From assembly GCA_947172415.1 (NCBI GenBank), contig OX359202.1, positions 4,698,899 to 4,762,898 of the forward strand: 64,000 nt of DNA, given 5' to 3'. Of this stretch, positions 24,637 to 37,224 are shown piece after piece (positions within the stretch are counted from its first letter, which is position 1; each line of letters starts with the position of its first letter). The position numbers and the translations under genes were made by a program. The DNA is from Chondrosia reniformis. Lineage: Eukaryota > Porifera > Demospongiae > Chondrillida > Chondrillidae. A model generated the notes under the pieces. It searched no databases. It saw only the letters and a program-made list of their open reading frames with translations, and was not told the DNA's origin.

Positions 24637-27600
24637 ATGGCGTGGGTCTCAAAACTCAGTGGTATGCTATGGTCTACAAACGCGACAGCTGGTGATTTTC
24701 CTTATGAGCTGGAAGAAGGAGGATTTGATATAAATTTATGGAGTATAATTAAAGGGAACAGAAAGGTGAGAGTGAAGACCTTGTTTGTTTGTAACCAGAC
24801 GTGATGTAATTCACTAGCTGTGTTAGTTGTATACTACAAGACGTGTTTAGTACAAGTAGCTACGTTAACTCTTATTTCATATTGTAGCCTGATCTTGTTC
24901 AAGTGACAGTACTAGTGTGCAAGCTGTCAGATAAAGGGGAGAGTGAGGTAAGTGTGTGTCTTTACTGAAGGTAAGGCAAGTATGGTATGAATATATATTA
25001 TTATTATTATTAGTTTGCAACTGTAATAAGTTTACTAACTTTAGGTGAAGGCTGCAAGACTGGCACATGTAAAGTTAAAGACAATGAAACATCCGAACAT
25101 ACTTAAATATATTGATGGATTTGAGGTAAGTGCAGTGTATTATATATATTTTGAGCTGCAGGTCAATACAATACCATTACTGTTACATATGTTATTTATT
25201 TTAGTCTTCTGAAGAGATCCGGATTGTCACAGAAAGAGCGTTACCTCTCAGTGCAGTCTTATCAGAACATAAGGCAAATGACTTCTTCATCAAATATGGC
25301 ATTCTTCAGCTGCTAGTGAGTAAGACATACATACATTGAGCAGGACACAGCTATACCTGACAGTGGAGACTGAACCAATAGATGATCTGTTTAGGTGGTC
25401 TTTTGTACAGCCCTGAAATTGACCCACTTCCATAATACAATACTTTCAATGTACACCACCAATTTGGCCTATTCTGAGGAATACTTTAATAATGTAGAGA
25501 TTACATCACTAACATTAACATGCATTGGTTTTATATGCTGTATATTAATCTGATTAGATTGAATAAATTCTATTCTAATTCTATTCTCTTCCTATTCTAA
25601 TATTGTACATAATTACATACCATTGAAATGTAGCAGTAAATTTATTCAAAATTCATTGCTGAAGAAGCATTTTGGATCAATACATTCAATCTAATAATAA
25701 TTAGTGTTAATGATGCTAAACTAATCCCTATTACTAATATACGTATGTACTTATAATATTATCAGAGAATATGATAGATGCATCATATTATTGTTATATT
25801 ATTGTTATATTATTGTTATATTATTGTTATATTATTGTTATATTATTGTTATATTATTGTTATATTAAAGCATCATATTATTGTTATATTATTGTTATAT
25901 TATTGTTATATTATTGTTATATTATTGTTATATTATTGTTATATTATTGTTATATTATTGTTCCAACAGAAAGGGCTGGACTTCCTTTCACAATGTCAGC
26001 TTGTTCACAACAACCTTTCTCTGTCAACTGTGTTTGTGGATGCTGCAACAGAATGGAAGATAGCCGGTTTGGAGTACTCTTATAAGCATGGTGACACTCC
26101 TCCGGTCAAGCCAGTACTCAAATATGATCCTCCGGAAGGAAAGGGCGGGCAGCGAGGACACAAGTGGTGTGTGTGGCGATGATGGTGTAATACTGCACTA
26201 CCAAGTCATGCAGAGTGTCATATGTTGTTCAATCACCTAATAAGGATATCATTTCCAGTTACTATATATATATAATGTACAGTGGAACCTGCCTAATCCG
26301 GTCACCTACGGGATCTAATTTATCTGGCGGCTGCATTAGACAGGTGACCGCAGTATCAGGGTTTAAATGTATGCAAAGTATAATGTAAAATTCCAGGTGT
26401 AGCAAGGGACTGTCCAAGAGAGGTGACTGTTCATGCAGGTTCCACTGTAGTATAAGGCTTGTGTTGTCCTTAACCTTGTAATGTAATGTGTATATACCAT
26501 GAAATTATTGCTTCATAAATCACATAATCACTTTTATATTGGTATTCCTCCTTAGTCTATTTGTTAATTATCTTGACAAGCATTCCTAGCCTAGCCATGA
26601 AACCAACCATTTTATTGGCAGATTTGTTATGTTCTAATCTCTACACACCAAACACCTTTGAAAATGCAAGGCTGCTCAAATTCTGAGGTTGTAATTAGAT
26701 TAGGGTTATTTAGGGTTCATATAGGGAAGTTTAACTCAAGTTTATCCACAATGTAATTTGTTTTGTATACTCTGGACTTACATGGGTTTCTTAATGTAAA
26801 TAATACACAAATATATCTTATATGTGTTCATGTATAGGTCTAAAGACATGTGGTCACTGGGAGTTTTCATCTATGAGCTGTTTAATGGAGAATTGAGAGA
26901 AGTGTCCAGTTTGAGGAACACTTCTAAAGTACGTATGTTAGCCAATCAGTGTCAAATAGATGTAGATGCACATACATACATGTACCTTATGGTGATCAAA
27001 TTGACCTTTTCTGTAACAAGTTCTAACCTAAAGTGCATTGTGAGTACTTTGTGGAATAAGAATGCTGATAAATAGGTCTGAAATAGCTTAGTTGGATTAC
27101 AGTACTTTTAGGTTACACTGGTAAGCATAAAAGGTTATCACTACATGCATGGTGACATGGGAAAGTTTGTTCAAATGGTAGTCAGGAGTTACTGATTGCA
27201 GCATCCTGTCTGGACAACAGACCCAAAAATTACTGTATTTAGAGTTCTGTGTGAACATGACCTTTGGATATGACCTTTGGATATGACCTTTGGATATGAC
27301 CTCTTTATCCTTCAGGACTGAGAGAGGCACTGTTGCTGGTAGTTACCACATACAGGCAGAACTACTAGGGTATCACAAATGTACATAATTTGTTTAATAA
27401 GTTGAATATAGCTAATTTAATTTAATATATTAAGTGTGTAAGCTTTTACAGGCCATATTAATGGAGACATTAATCATTCAGCTTCAGACTTCATAGTCTG
27501 ATTGAAAATAACATCCACCTCCCTCCTTGTTGAAGTCAATCTTGTCATAATAACATTGAATGTCCTATTGGGGATTTACACCATGACCTGGTACACCAGA

Positions 27601-30600
27601 GTTGAGTGCTGCCATTTCCCACTCTATCCGGGCAGAACAACCACTAAAGTTATTACTAAACATGTTTTTTGAACGTATGTATTCCTGTTCTGTAACATGT
27701 GTAGATTCCAAAGCCTCTAGTTCCCCACTACTGTCAGCTGGTGTCGGCTAACCCGAGAAGCAGACCAGAGCCAAAGGTCCTTCTGAATGAAATGAGAGCT
27801 CACGGAGGCTATTTGGCAGGCCCACTCATGAGCTTGGCTGTGGGAATCGAAGAACTACATGTGAGGATTTGAAATTGGATTATGCCGTCAATCCTACATA
27901 TACATATTAGCACTACGCATACAAGTTTACGTGTTCTTCTTTGTTAGGTAATGGAGGCTGCTAGTCGGAAAGACTTCCTTATTGAATTAGACAAACACTT
28001 GGATAGATTTCCAAAACAGTTCTGCATGAAGAAGCTTTTGCCACAGTTGGTCACGTCCTTCCAATTTGGGAACGCTGGCATATCAATTCTGCAACCGCTT
28101 ATAAAGGTATGTACTGTACATATGCTATTATGCAGTGGATGTGAACATGTGACATTTCTGTACTGACTTATTCTCCTACCTACTGAATAAGTATAGCATA
28201 ATATATCATAGAGTACGGTAGTACTCTATAAGTAGGGATGGCCGAAAAAAAACATGGCCGCCCTATTCAATGTATTATCAATTAACACCTCATAAATCAA
28301 CAACGTTCAGATTTTCGGTTGCATTTGTGTGTTTGCAGTCGTTTTTGCATGCTTTTCTAAACGCCAAAACATGTTACGATGCTCTACAACCTTCGCAAAG
28401 TGGTTAAACCGAAATAGGCCAAATTCTGCAATTCCTCATTTTTTCTTCTTCTTCTTCTTCTTCTTCTTCTTCTTCTTCTTTTTTCAAATGAGCTAGCGCT
28501 AACATGCGAACTTACGCAGGTACATACAAATACTAAATCGTCATGAATGTTTCCGAACTAGGGAATAGGCTACCCTAGATTTCAACGCGCTCCAACCGAA
28601 GCGTGTTACTTTTGAAAGTGCCCAATTTAGGGCCTCTTTGAACGCCATTTTTTAATTAAGTTTCAAATTCTCTGTATATAAAATAAGTAACCCGAATGAG
28701 TAATATTTGTGGTACTGCCGTTACCCGCGATCGAATTTTTTAGTCGCTTTGCAGGGCCTATATACAGTCGTATTCTTAACGATTATGGACCCTTTAATAT
28801 CCTAAACTGAATGTTAAAGAACGGTAGAAAACATCTTATCAAATTTGGGATCTTTTCGGACGCCATTTTTTAATTTAGAGCTCTCTATTATATCGTCTAT
28901 TCTGCTACTTTATTTCGAGTTTTCGCCAAGAAAACTTTTAAAACAAATATTAACAAGAAAAAAGGAGCAATACAAGTTAAATAAAAACATTCAAAAATGA
29001 AGTTAAAAGTAGGGATGGCACTATAACAGTGATTGGCACATCTAGAAAAAGTAACGAAACAAGAAAGTGATCATATGGTAAGGCTAACATTGCAGAAGTG
29101 GCATACTGAAACTTAACTATACACATCACTTCTATGTTTGGGCGCATCGATCCCTACTTCTAGTATATCCATGATGCGCCCAAACATAGAAGTGATGTGT
29201 ATAGTTAAGTTTCAGTATGCCACTTCTGCAATGTTAGCCTTACCATATGATCACTTTCTTGTTTCGTTACTTTTTCTAGATGTGCCAATCACTGTTATAG
29301 TGCCATCCCTACTTTTAACTTCATTTTTGAATGTTTTTATTTAACTTTAAGGTATAGGACCACAGAATATTAAAGCCAATTAGTAATCTAAGTGATAATC
29401 AGTGTGAGGGAGATTAAAGCCTAATTGGAACTCAGGACAGCTGGCTGTGACCACAAGGTTCTGTCACTGAATTACCACAACACTTGCTTCTGTACTCCCT
29501 ACAAGTCTACAAACTAATTACATTATTATTAGTCTCCATGTGTACTAATTTGTGATACTCTATTCATCTGAACAAACTGAGATTTACAGTAGAACCTAAT
29601 TATTAGTTGTAATAAACTTAAGGATTCCAGCTGAATCGATTCATTAAATGATATTACTAGTCCTTGCTACCTCCATTATTATGAGCGTACTTCAACCATT
29701 GGATGACATACATACGTATGTATATGCAAAAATCATACCATTCTTAATAGACACGCCAAGTACTATGACTGCCTCTCTACAATGTATATACTATACGTTT
29801 TACCTAAACAATAATGTAGTACTGACTAAGGAGGTCTACCTGTACTCTTTTAACTTTGCTTCTGACAGAGGCACATTTTAGGAGAACTTTCCATATCACA
29901 CAAGATAAGCACAGTTAATTTTCTGTTTATTTCCATGTGTACAATACAAACATAGTTAGTATGTGTTTAAACTGTACATGTGATGTACGTACTATATATT
30001 ACATTTAATCACAGGTAGGCCAGTGGTTGGATGACAAGGAGTATCAGACTAGTGTTGTACCTGCTATTGTTAAGCTGTTTTCATCATCTGACCGGTCAAT
30101 TAGAGTTCAACTCCTCAAACAGGTCTGTGCTTCATATTTACATAACAATTAATCATGCACACATCCAACATTTGTGTTTGCAGGGCTGCATAGAGGGGGG
30201 CAGGGGGATTCCCCCCCCCCAGGATTGATTTTGCCCCACTAGACTTTTCGGAACCCCCTAAACTGCTCACCCTCATATCATTGCCCCCCTAAATTTTGAA
30301 AATTTTCATTTCCCCCCCTCTGGCCCCAAGTTCTGCATGCAGCCCTGCCTGGCTATCCTGGTTTGTGTATCTTCAAAGAACTAGCCAGCATTTGTGTTTG
30401 TCTAGCCCTTATAAACTAGCCTATAGCCTGGTAATTCATTGTATTAGCAAGTTAATTAAGTAATTTTCTGCCACTTTAAAGTGTTGTATTTATGTCTATA
30501 TGTACACTTTCAATGTACTAACCTCATTAATTAGCTAGTATTTCATAACACAGCTGGGGAAGCACGTTTGTGGTCCAGTAAGTGTACAGTACATACCTAC

Positions 30601-33600
30601 TTACATATTGAACTGATAACAAGTTTCCAATTCATCCCTAAGTTGGGTTATTATAACTCGTACCAATAAACTTTCCTTTTAACTGGTTTTATGAGATTGT
30701 GAACTCAAATAACAGATATATCTATTTTATGACAAACTAGGCAGACGTAAAGAGATATACGTACATACATATATACAAGATGAGTGTAGTGTGCTATGTA
30801 CGTACATGAGTACATGTATACTGTAAAACCTTAATATTAGCACGTCATTAATGTTAGTGAAATTATTGATACGATATCATGTACTAATATTTATGGTTCC
30901 TAAAGTGTTTATTATTACAGATGCCCACACAACTGGGTAGTGTGGAGCGAGTATTCTGAACAAAACGTTAAATTTAATTAAATCATATATGATAAAACAC
31001 TATATACGTATAATTGACATTAATATTAGTGATTTTACAGTATATATATGCATCTCTATATTAGTTTGTTAACTTGTTGCTTACTGTATACTCTTAGTCA
31101 TCATATGTACATAAGTACATAGAATTTTGTACACTTTGTATATGTATATCCACCATTTCCTAGAGACATGGTTGACATCAATAGGTGGCCATGGTGAAAG
31201 ACTTACAATGGGCTGATTTCCTGAATGTGTTACTTAGGAAAACCCTAGAACTTTGGAAGAGGAAACATATTGACATTTACACCCGTTGTTCTTCCAATCG
31301 TCATTTTAGTCAATCAACTGGTTCCTATTCTTAACAGTGTCCTCCCCCCTTAACAAAGCCATTCTCATAATCATCTTTAGGGTAATCCCCCTAGTTTTAG
31401 TTGTCTAACTACCACTTAGATTGGTTGAATCTTGAAGTTTTTTCTCCAATATATCTTTTTACATGTACAGTATTACATGTGTTAAGAATCAAATTATAGG
31501 GTTTATGCTGTATTGTGTTTTAATTGTATTGCATAGTTTCATTACAAATCATGTTCTGCAATACATTATCTGACCACTTTACTAACTATAGTTGAGTAAT
31601 TTTGCTGAACAGCTGAGACCCGCAACTGTCAGTAACGACATATTTCCAAACCTCTGTATGGGGTTCACTGATACAGTACCAGCCATCAGAGAGGAAACAG
31701 TGAAGGTATGTACCAAGCCTTGCATGAAGACGGTCCAATGGCTCATTACTGTAACTAATTGAACATCTATGTAGGGTAGCATAAAGTTATTTCATTATTT
31801 CTATAACATCAAGTTGCTTCGCGCAATTTACTATTTTCTTTTATTATCTTTCAGAGATTTGTAAACCTTCAATATAATGAATCATCAATGCACCATTTTC
31901 TTACTGTGCATGCTATGTATACTTTAGAGTAAAAGGCTTATAGGGAACTAAACCTAGTGAGAGCTTTGGATGAAAATACAAGAGTTTTCTCCTTCTACTT
32001 CTCCTTCTCCACTGGGCCAGACAGGTTTTTCTGGGAATTCCACCCTTCATCTGGAAATCTTTGTTTTCTTCTTGATCTTTTGTGAATACTGGGCTCTTTG
32101 TCCTAAATCTAGGGTCTTACATACACAATTAACAATGTATTATTGTTTGCTTATATTATTATGTTCTTCATGTCATGTAACAATTGTACTTCATTGTAGA
32201 GCATGGTACTGTTAGCTCCAAAACTTGACTCAAAGATACTCAATGGCAGCTTATTAAAATTCCTAGCTAAATGTCAGCTGGATCAGGAGGTAAACCTGTT
32301 ATTTGTTGTGTCTTTCTCTAAACATCTGAAAATGTCTACAAACAACTGAAAATATTTATTATACAAACATCTCCACTACTGCAGCCACCGATTAGAGCCA
32401 ATACAACAGTCGTGATTGCCAAAATAGCTCCTTATTTGGATAAAGGAGTACGTTAATTGATACACAACATATCCAATCACCTAGCTTATAACAAGCTTAT
32501 TACATTTGGTAGTGACTTACTTACATATCTATATCCTTGCATTCTGTAGACAAAGCATAAAATCCTATCTTCTGCCTTCTTGAGGCCCTTAAAGGACCCC
32601 TTTCCTGCAGCTAAAATGGCTGGCTTGAGTGGTCTGGCTTCCACAAATGACTGTTTCCCTCCCAATGAAATTGCTAACAAAATACTACCTACCTTATGTC
32701 AGGTACTGCTGGACAGTGACAAAACTGTTAGAGAAAAGGTAAACTGCTTGCCAGAGTAAATAGGAATACATGTATGTACATATTCACTGAAGTAAGGGAG
32801 TTAATTGCACTTGGCCTGTACAAATGCTCTGATGATATTCACTGGAAAACATTACACTAAACCAGCCAATTGACCGCAGTCTAATCTTAATGAACCCAAA
32901 TGAGGGCAAAACAGCTGTCTGTGGTTCTTTGATGAATTTTTCCATCTTGGATGACTGGGAGGCAATCACTGGTTGCCAATTTAATATAACTTTCAAATTG
33001 GTCCCCCAGCCAAGATTGACTGCCGTCACTTGGCTGCATGGTTCTGCGTAACATTTTCCCATACATATTCACTGTATGGTCTGGTTAGTAGCAGTGCAAA
33101 AAATTCACAAAGTTTCAAAACCTTTTGTCTGCAGACCTTCATCAGTTGAATAACGTGGTTATATCTAACACTTTAACTATGGAAAGCTCATTAACTAACC
33201 CTCACCCCTCTAATAGCTAGCAGTGAACCTCTATTCTATCATATTCACTATTATTATGCTAATAACCTTTTTTTTCAACTGAAAGGCCTTCCAGACCCTT
33301 GATGTTTTAGTGGCAGTTCTTAAGGATCATTCGAGTAAAATGGAAGCAGGTGGAAGTGATGGTATGGAAGGATCATGCATATAGCTTGTACTAGCTAGCT
33401 ATATTTAGGTAGACAAGTAATTAATCTTGGAAACTCCATATAGCTGATCACAGCAAAGCCTCGTGGTCATCATGGACACAGGGATTTTCCCTTTCCAAGT
33501 TTTACAACAAAAAGGAACGTTCAAATGACGTGCCTTCAGCACACAAGGAGGAAGGCGAAAAGAAGACAGATAATTCCGAAGGAGTGAAGTCATCAGACAG

Positions 33601-35291
33601 TATGTATATCAGCTGACTTTTGTGTGCTTGCTACTTAACTTAAACATTTTCCTACCCCTTTAACCAGCAGCAGATGGTGTATCCAGATATGATTCCCAGG
33701 TGAGATATTGTGCTCATTACCTGGTTTAGGGTATGCTTCTAGTTATGTGGTTTAGTACCAGTTTATGTGCTTTCATTGATCCTAAGGAATTAAGCGATTC
33801 TTTTTAACGAAGTTATCTTTTTACTGAATAGAAGGATGCTGAATTTATATTAACTCACAGTTTTACAGTGCTGGTACTATATATGTTTTATTTAAACAGG
33901 AGCTTGTAGGTTGAAAGCAGTTCTGTGAAATGTTTAAAAATCAAACCTGATTTACAGTATATTATGAGAGCATAAACTGAGTGGGGGATGTGAATGTGGT
34001 AATGCAAGAATCTGAAACTGTACCCTTAATTGTTGTATTCTAATCAGCAGCTCTTCCTAATGAGGTGGTTTTGGGTTGTTGATTCTATTATGATTAATGG
34101 TTTTGGAGGCAGTTCATGGTGGTTGAAGATTGATTATTTGTGGTTAATTATCACTTCCAATAACTTGTAGGTCAATCCTCAGGATGACATGTCCTGGGAT
34201 GAAGACGAATGGGGAGACATGCCTCCCAGAGACGAGAGCCAGGACCAAGCAGTTGGTATATCTGAAGAATGGGATGACTTTGAGCCCTTTGAGGTATATA
34301 GACATGTGGATATCTACTTATGGCACGTACGTAGATGATGTGTTGAGAAAGTTCTTTTTTTGTTTCTTAGCCTTTGGAAACTCTAACTCATAGTAAAAAG
34401 AGTAAGTTTCCCTTTAAACAAGTTTTTAATACCATTTAGCTGATTTGCTTTTGTCACTTAACCGTTTTAAGATCAAGAGCTGATCTTAAAGCTTGGATGT
34501 CATAATCATAATCTATGGCTCAACCACCTTTTTGAGTGGCTAAGGGGAGACTCTGGTTCTCGAAAAGTGAACTTTGGTTCTGCCAATTAGCTCATTGTGC
34601 TCCTTAGGAGACATAAGTGGGTGGAGTTAAGCCAGAGTCAAATGATGAGGACACATCCAAGCTCTAAGATCAACATTGTATTCCAGTTTGTGATTTGTTC
34701 TAAGATCTATAAATTCCAGAATTATGTCATACACTATACTACATGGCAGGCAGTGAATCAGTTGCATAGGGAGGATTCATTTAAGTGTTCAAGCCAATTC
34801 TGCTTTTACCTAATAGATAATTCTAGTCCTTTTCTATGTCGTATTAACAATCTGGAACACCATATTCCAAACATAATGTTATCATGCCTATGAAGCTAAG
34901 AACCATAAAGAGGATAGACTTAAAAACACAGTTTTCTTATACTAGACTTAAAGTACAATTTCCCTTAGACCTTAAAGCACACTTTTCCTATGTTTTTGTA
35001 TGTCAAGTTTCCACCCTATGACACGTGATGATAGCTATCACAATTGTCACAGGTGAACCACCTCTTTTCACAATGAAAGAGCCGGATGAATCTGGTTGGG
35101 ATGACGATGGGTGGGGTGATTCCTTTGCTGATAATAGTGGTTCTAAGGCACCAAAGGAAGTTAGTACTGAGAAAGATGAACTAAAGAAAAAGAAACAAGA
35201 AGAAAGGGAACAGCGTAAAAAGCGTCAGGAAGAAGCAAGGCTAAAGAGAGGAGCTCCAACCAAGCCAAAGCTGGGTAAAAAGGCAGACTAA
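24637..35291 (+). CDS. SCYL1: SCYL1 copy B: N-terminal kinase-like protein, 19 exons, about 734 aa
   Basis: Exons: 24637-24765, 24888-24947, 25045-25125, 25205-25315, 25970-26166, 26838-26928, 27705-27860, 27948-28106, 30015-30122, 31592-31705, 32200-32289, 32385-32447, 32550-32738, 33286-33361, 33444-33599, 33668-33699, 34171-34293, 34371-34401 and 35053-35291. The phases sum to 735 codons with stop; human SCYL1 has about 808 aa. The N-terminal domain is a pseudokinase (VHNN for HRD, GLEYS for DFG), ending in KWSKDMWSLGVFIYE. HEAT-type repeats follow (FGNAGISILQPLIK, TVPAIREETVK, RANTTVVIAKIAPYL). Then comes an acidic, tryptophan-rich linker (MSWDEDEWGD, SGWDDDGWGD), a KKKQEEREQRKKRQEEARLK coiled stretch and the terminus KKAD. 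Human SCYL1 ends RKLD and binds COPI in Golgi-ER retrograde traffic; KKAD fits the same K/R-K-x-D pattern. The match to the family is strong. Confidence 0.95.
25785..25962. repeat. 11-bp minisatellite (TTATTGTTATA) at the SCYL1-B intron 4 acceptor
   Basis: Two runs of TTATTGTTATA units are separated by AAGCATCATA. The second ends only 8 bp before the AG used for exon 5 (TTCCAACAG at 25961-25969). The array forms the U-rich tract of this acceptor. It is absent from copy A, where the acceptor follows TATATATATAG. Confidence 0.85.
26278..26449. mobile_element. MITE with CAGTGGAACCTGC ends, SCYL1-B intron 5
   Basis: Orthologous to the insertion at 15962-16144: same position in the intron, same ends, TA flanks. 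Confidence 0.8.
28440..28480 (+). repeat. (TTC)n microsatellite
   Basis: An uninterrupted CTT/TTC run of about 40 bp lies inside the copy-B-specific insertion. Confidence 0.9.
28974..29347. repeat. Perfect palindrome, 175-bp arms, 24-bp loop
   Basis: The left arm 28974-29148 and the right arm 29173-29347 are exact reverse complements over 175 bases by direct comparison. The arms start AAGTTAAATAAAAACATTC and end GGGCGCATC. Because it lies inside a transcribed intron, it would form a long RNA hairpin in the pre-mRNA. Confidence 0.95.
30181..30347. mobile_element. CAGGGCTGCA MITE, SCYL1-B intron 9
   Basis: Counterpart of 18802-18971 at the same intron position, with small length differences in its C runs. 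Confidence 0.65.
31890..32115 (+). repeat. Dispersed repeat family (CCTATAGGGAACTAAACC), copy 2
   Basis: Counterpart of 20597-20855 in intron 10 of copy B, shorter by small deletions. Confidence 0.65.
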
Positions 35292-35997
35292 CTGAACCAG
35301 AGAAGCACATCCACCTCCCTTGACTGGCAGTGTATATACTAAAGAGTTTATTTATTTAATTTGTCAAGCATTTTTATTGGAGTACGTATTTATGGCCGGG
35401 AAAAACATGGTCACCATACTAACATGCAAAAATCTCCAGATAGTCTGACATTTCATTTTTCAGAATATGTCTAGCATATTTTTCATTAATCAGAACTATG
35501 GAAAGACAACGCACTAAGTTTGAACAAACTACACTAAGCAAGTTAGTTCTGAAGGTACCAAAAAGTGGGCACCTTTTTAAGTAAATAATTAGCACTAGTT
35601 GTAGAAATGGCAGAAAATGAGAAATCTTGCAATTATTGGGACCATTACAGTTTGGCCACTTTGCAACTGTAGTAAACCATACTGAAACATGTTTTGACAG
35701 TTTAAAATATAATTAGTTTAATGTAACCACAAATTGCTTTGTTGCTATGAGGTGTTAATTCATAAACATTAAATATGGAGGCCATGTTTTAATCAGCCAA
35801 TCCCCTACTTGTAGAGTTACCTTATGAATCTTGAACAAGAAAATTATGCATAGCACCTTAAAATCAAATTTACAGTACCAAAACAAAATAGTATAGAAGC
35901 ATATGAATGTTGCTCCTCTAATTTCCTATAAACTATAAGAGTTAACTATTAACGGTAGTTTTAATCTATCTGGAGCAGGAATTCAGTTATGATTGTT
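35292..35997. other. Convergent 3' region between SCYL1-B and the rolling-stone-like gene
   Basis: Both genes end here, so this stretch should hold both 3' UTRs. No exon or mobile element was recognised. A fragment near 35380-35430 (GGGAAAAACATGGTCACC) and 35755-35800 (GAGGCCATGTTTTAATC) resembles repeat-family debris seen elsewhere. Confidence 0.35.
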
Positions 35998-37224
35998 TCA
36001 ATTTGTAACATTTTCTTGATTTGTCTCTACATCCACGTTAGTCTCTTTCTTGCAGCAGGATTTTCTGAGGTGCCAAACTGCCCATCTTCTCAGCAGTGAG
36101 CCAAAGTACATCAACAGATGAAATGCTGGCACAATGACTAAAATTGTAAGTATCAATAGTCCAACTGCTTCTCCAGGTTTGGTACTATAGTCAAGCACTG
36201 GGTATATGTAGTTGGACCCATTGATACCTTTACCGCCAGCTAAATAGTATACACCAGAAAATACACCATAAATGCTACCATAGATCATGACAGTATAGAC
36301 ATGATAGATGCTTATAATGATTCCAGAAATACCAACATCCACTAGTGACATTATACCACCGATGAGGTGGACATGGTAGTTTATAGGTTTATTTAATACA
36401 TTGTCATTTTCTGCTAAAAGGCTCCAGTATAATACTGCGATGAGTACTTGCAGCAGAGTAGCAACTTGAAAGAACACCCAATGAAGCTTTTGATACCAAG
36501 ACAGCTTATCTTTAGGGCAAATAACACCACTCTTAGCTTGTTCCTCAATTGAATGCTGTCCATTTCTCTCAGTAGTACTAGGGTTGTAGTTGTTACATGT
36601 AGAGTACATCATTTTGAACTTGATAGTGCAGGATATGGCAGCAATAAGGAGATAGGCAACATAGGTAATGAATCCCCAAATTGTCAGGAAAATGAGAAGT
36701 ATTCCTGGAGTCGGAACTACAGCAAAAATGCATGCAAGCCATATGAGGAAGTAAAGTGCTATAATCCAGCGGTATCCTATGTACAGGACTTGCCACAGGT
36801 TGTAAGGTAGCCACTGCAGTAGAGAAAGGAATATTAACTATAAGGCATACGTAGTTTTGCTCTCATGCAATTTCTAACTTATGGTATATAATAATAATAT
36901 GAATTAGTTACAATTTGAGCATCAGCAACACCTATTTTTGATCAAAGTATTAGGACGTCTCGACCTGTAGGTCTTCCTCTGCTTTGATCAATAATAAGTA
37001 TTGCTGATGCTCAAATTGTAACCAATTCATTATGAACACAATAAGTACCCCTTTTTACTTCTTATAATAATATGTATATACGTATATATGAACATTTTAA
37101 CTGATACTAAGTATATACATACTGGTGTAAAAGCAAGATTTCTCCAATCTGGATCACAGAAAAACAGCTTGGTCCAGTGGAACTCCTTCTTCAACATATC
37201 ACATATCCTTGGACATATTGCCAT
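35998..37224 (-). CDS. Rolling-stone-like multi-pass membrane protein
   Basis: Two exons: 37224-37123 (start MAICPRICDM; an alternative in-frame ATG at 37197 begins MLKKEFHWTK) and 36813-35998 (stop). The junction is GT/AG in phase 0 (...AFTP|WLPYN...). This gives about 305 aa, the usual size for the family. Several hydrophobic helices are visible: WIIALYFLIWLACIFAVVP, ILLIFLTIWGFITYVAYLL, FFQVATLLQVLIAVLYWSLL, then VDVGISGIIISIYHVYTVMI, YGSIYGVFSGVYYLAGGKG and VGLLILTILVIVPAFHLLMY. The order, a histidine-containing loop (NYHVHLIGGIMSLVD) and the YLAGG...YIYPVLDY segment match Drosophila rolling stone and its relatives. Rolling stone is a plasma-membrane protein needed for myoblast fusion in Drosophila. 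The role here is unknown. Its 3' end faces SCYL1-B. Confidence 0.85.
36901..37028. mobile_element. Short MITE with GAGCATCAGCAA inverted ends
   Basis: The left end 36901-36928 and the right end 37001-37028 are inverted over 28 bp with one mismatch. The interior has a further inverted TTGATCAAAG pair. It lies in the intron of the rolling-stone-like gene. Related pieces occur near 24280 and 40037-40150. Confidence 0.8.

Larger units (their letters stand above)
28207..29349. mobile_element. 1.1-kb insertion unique to SCYL1-B intron 8
   Basis: Copy A reads continuously ...GCATAATATATAAGGTATAGG (about 17879-17899). Copy B has about 1.14 kb between AATATAT and AAGGTATAGG. The insert holds a (TTC)n tract (28440-28480), non-coding sequence shared with other repeat fragments (8100-8380, 10640-10915) and a perfect palindrome at its 3' end. 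No transposase frame was seen. The exact target duplication is unclear. Confidence 0.7.

Noticed and set aside
25771-26182. Plus-strand frames rich in YYCYIIVILLLYYCY
   Set aside because: Translation of the 11-bp minisatellite running into SCYL1 exon 5 in the wrong frames.
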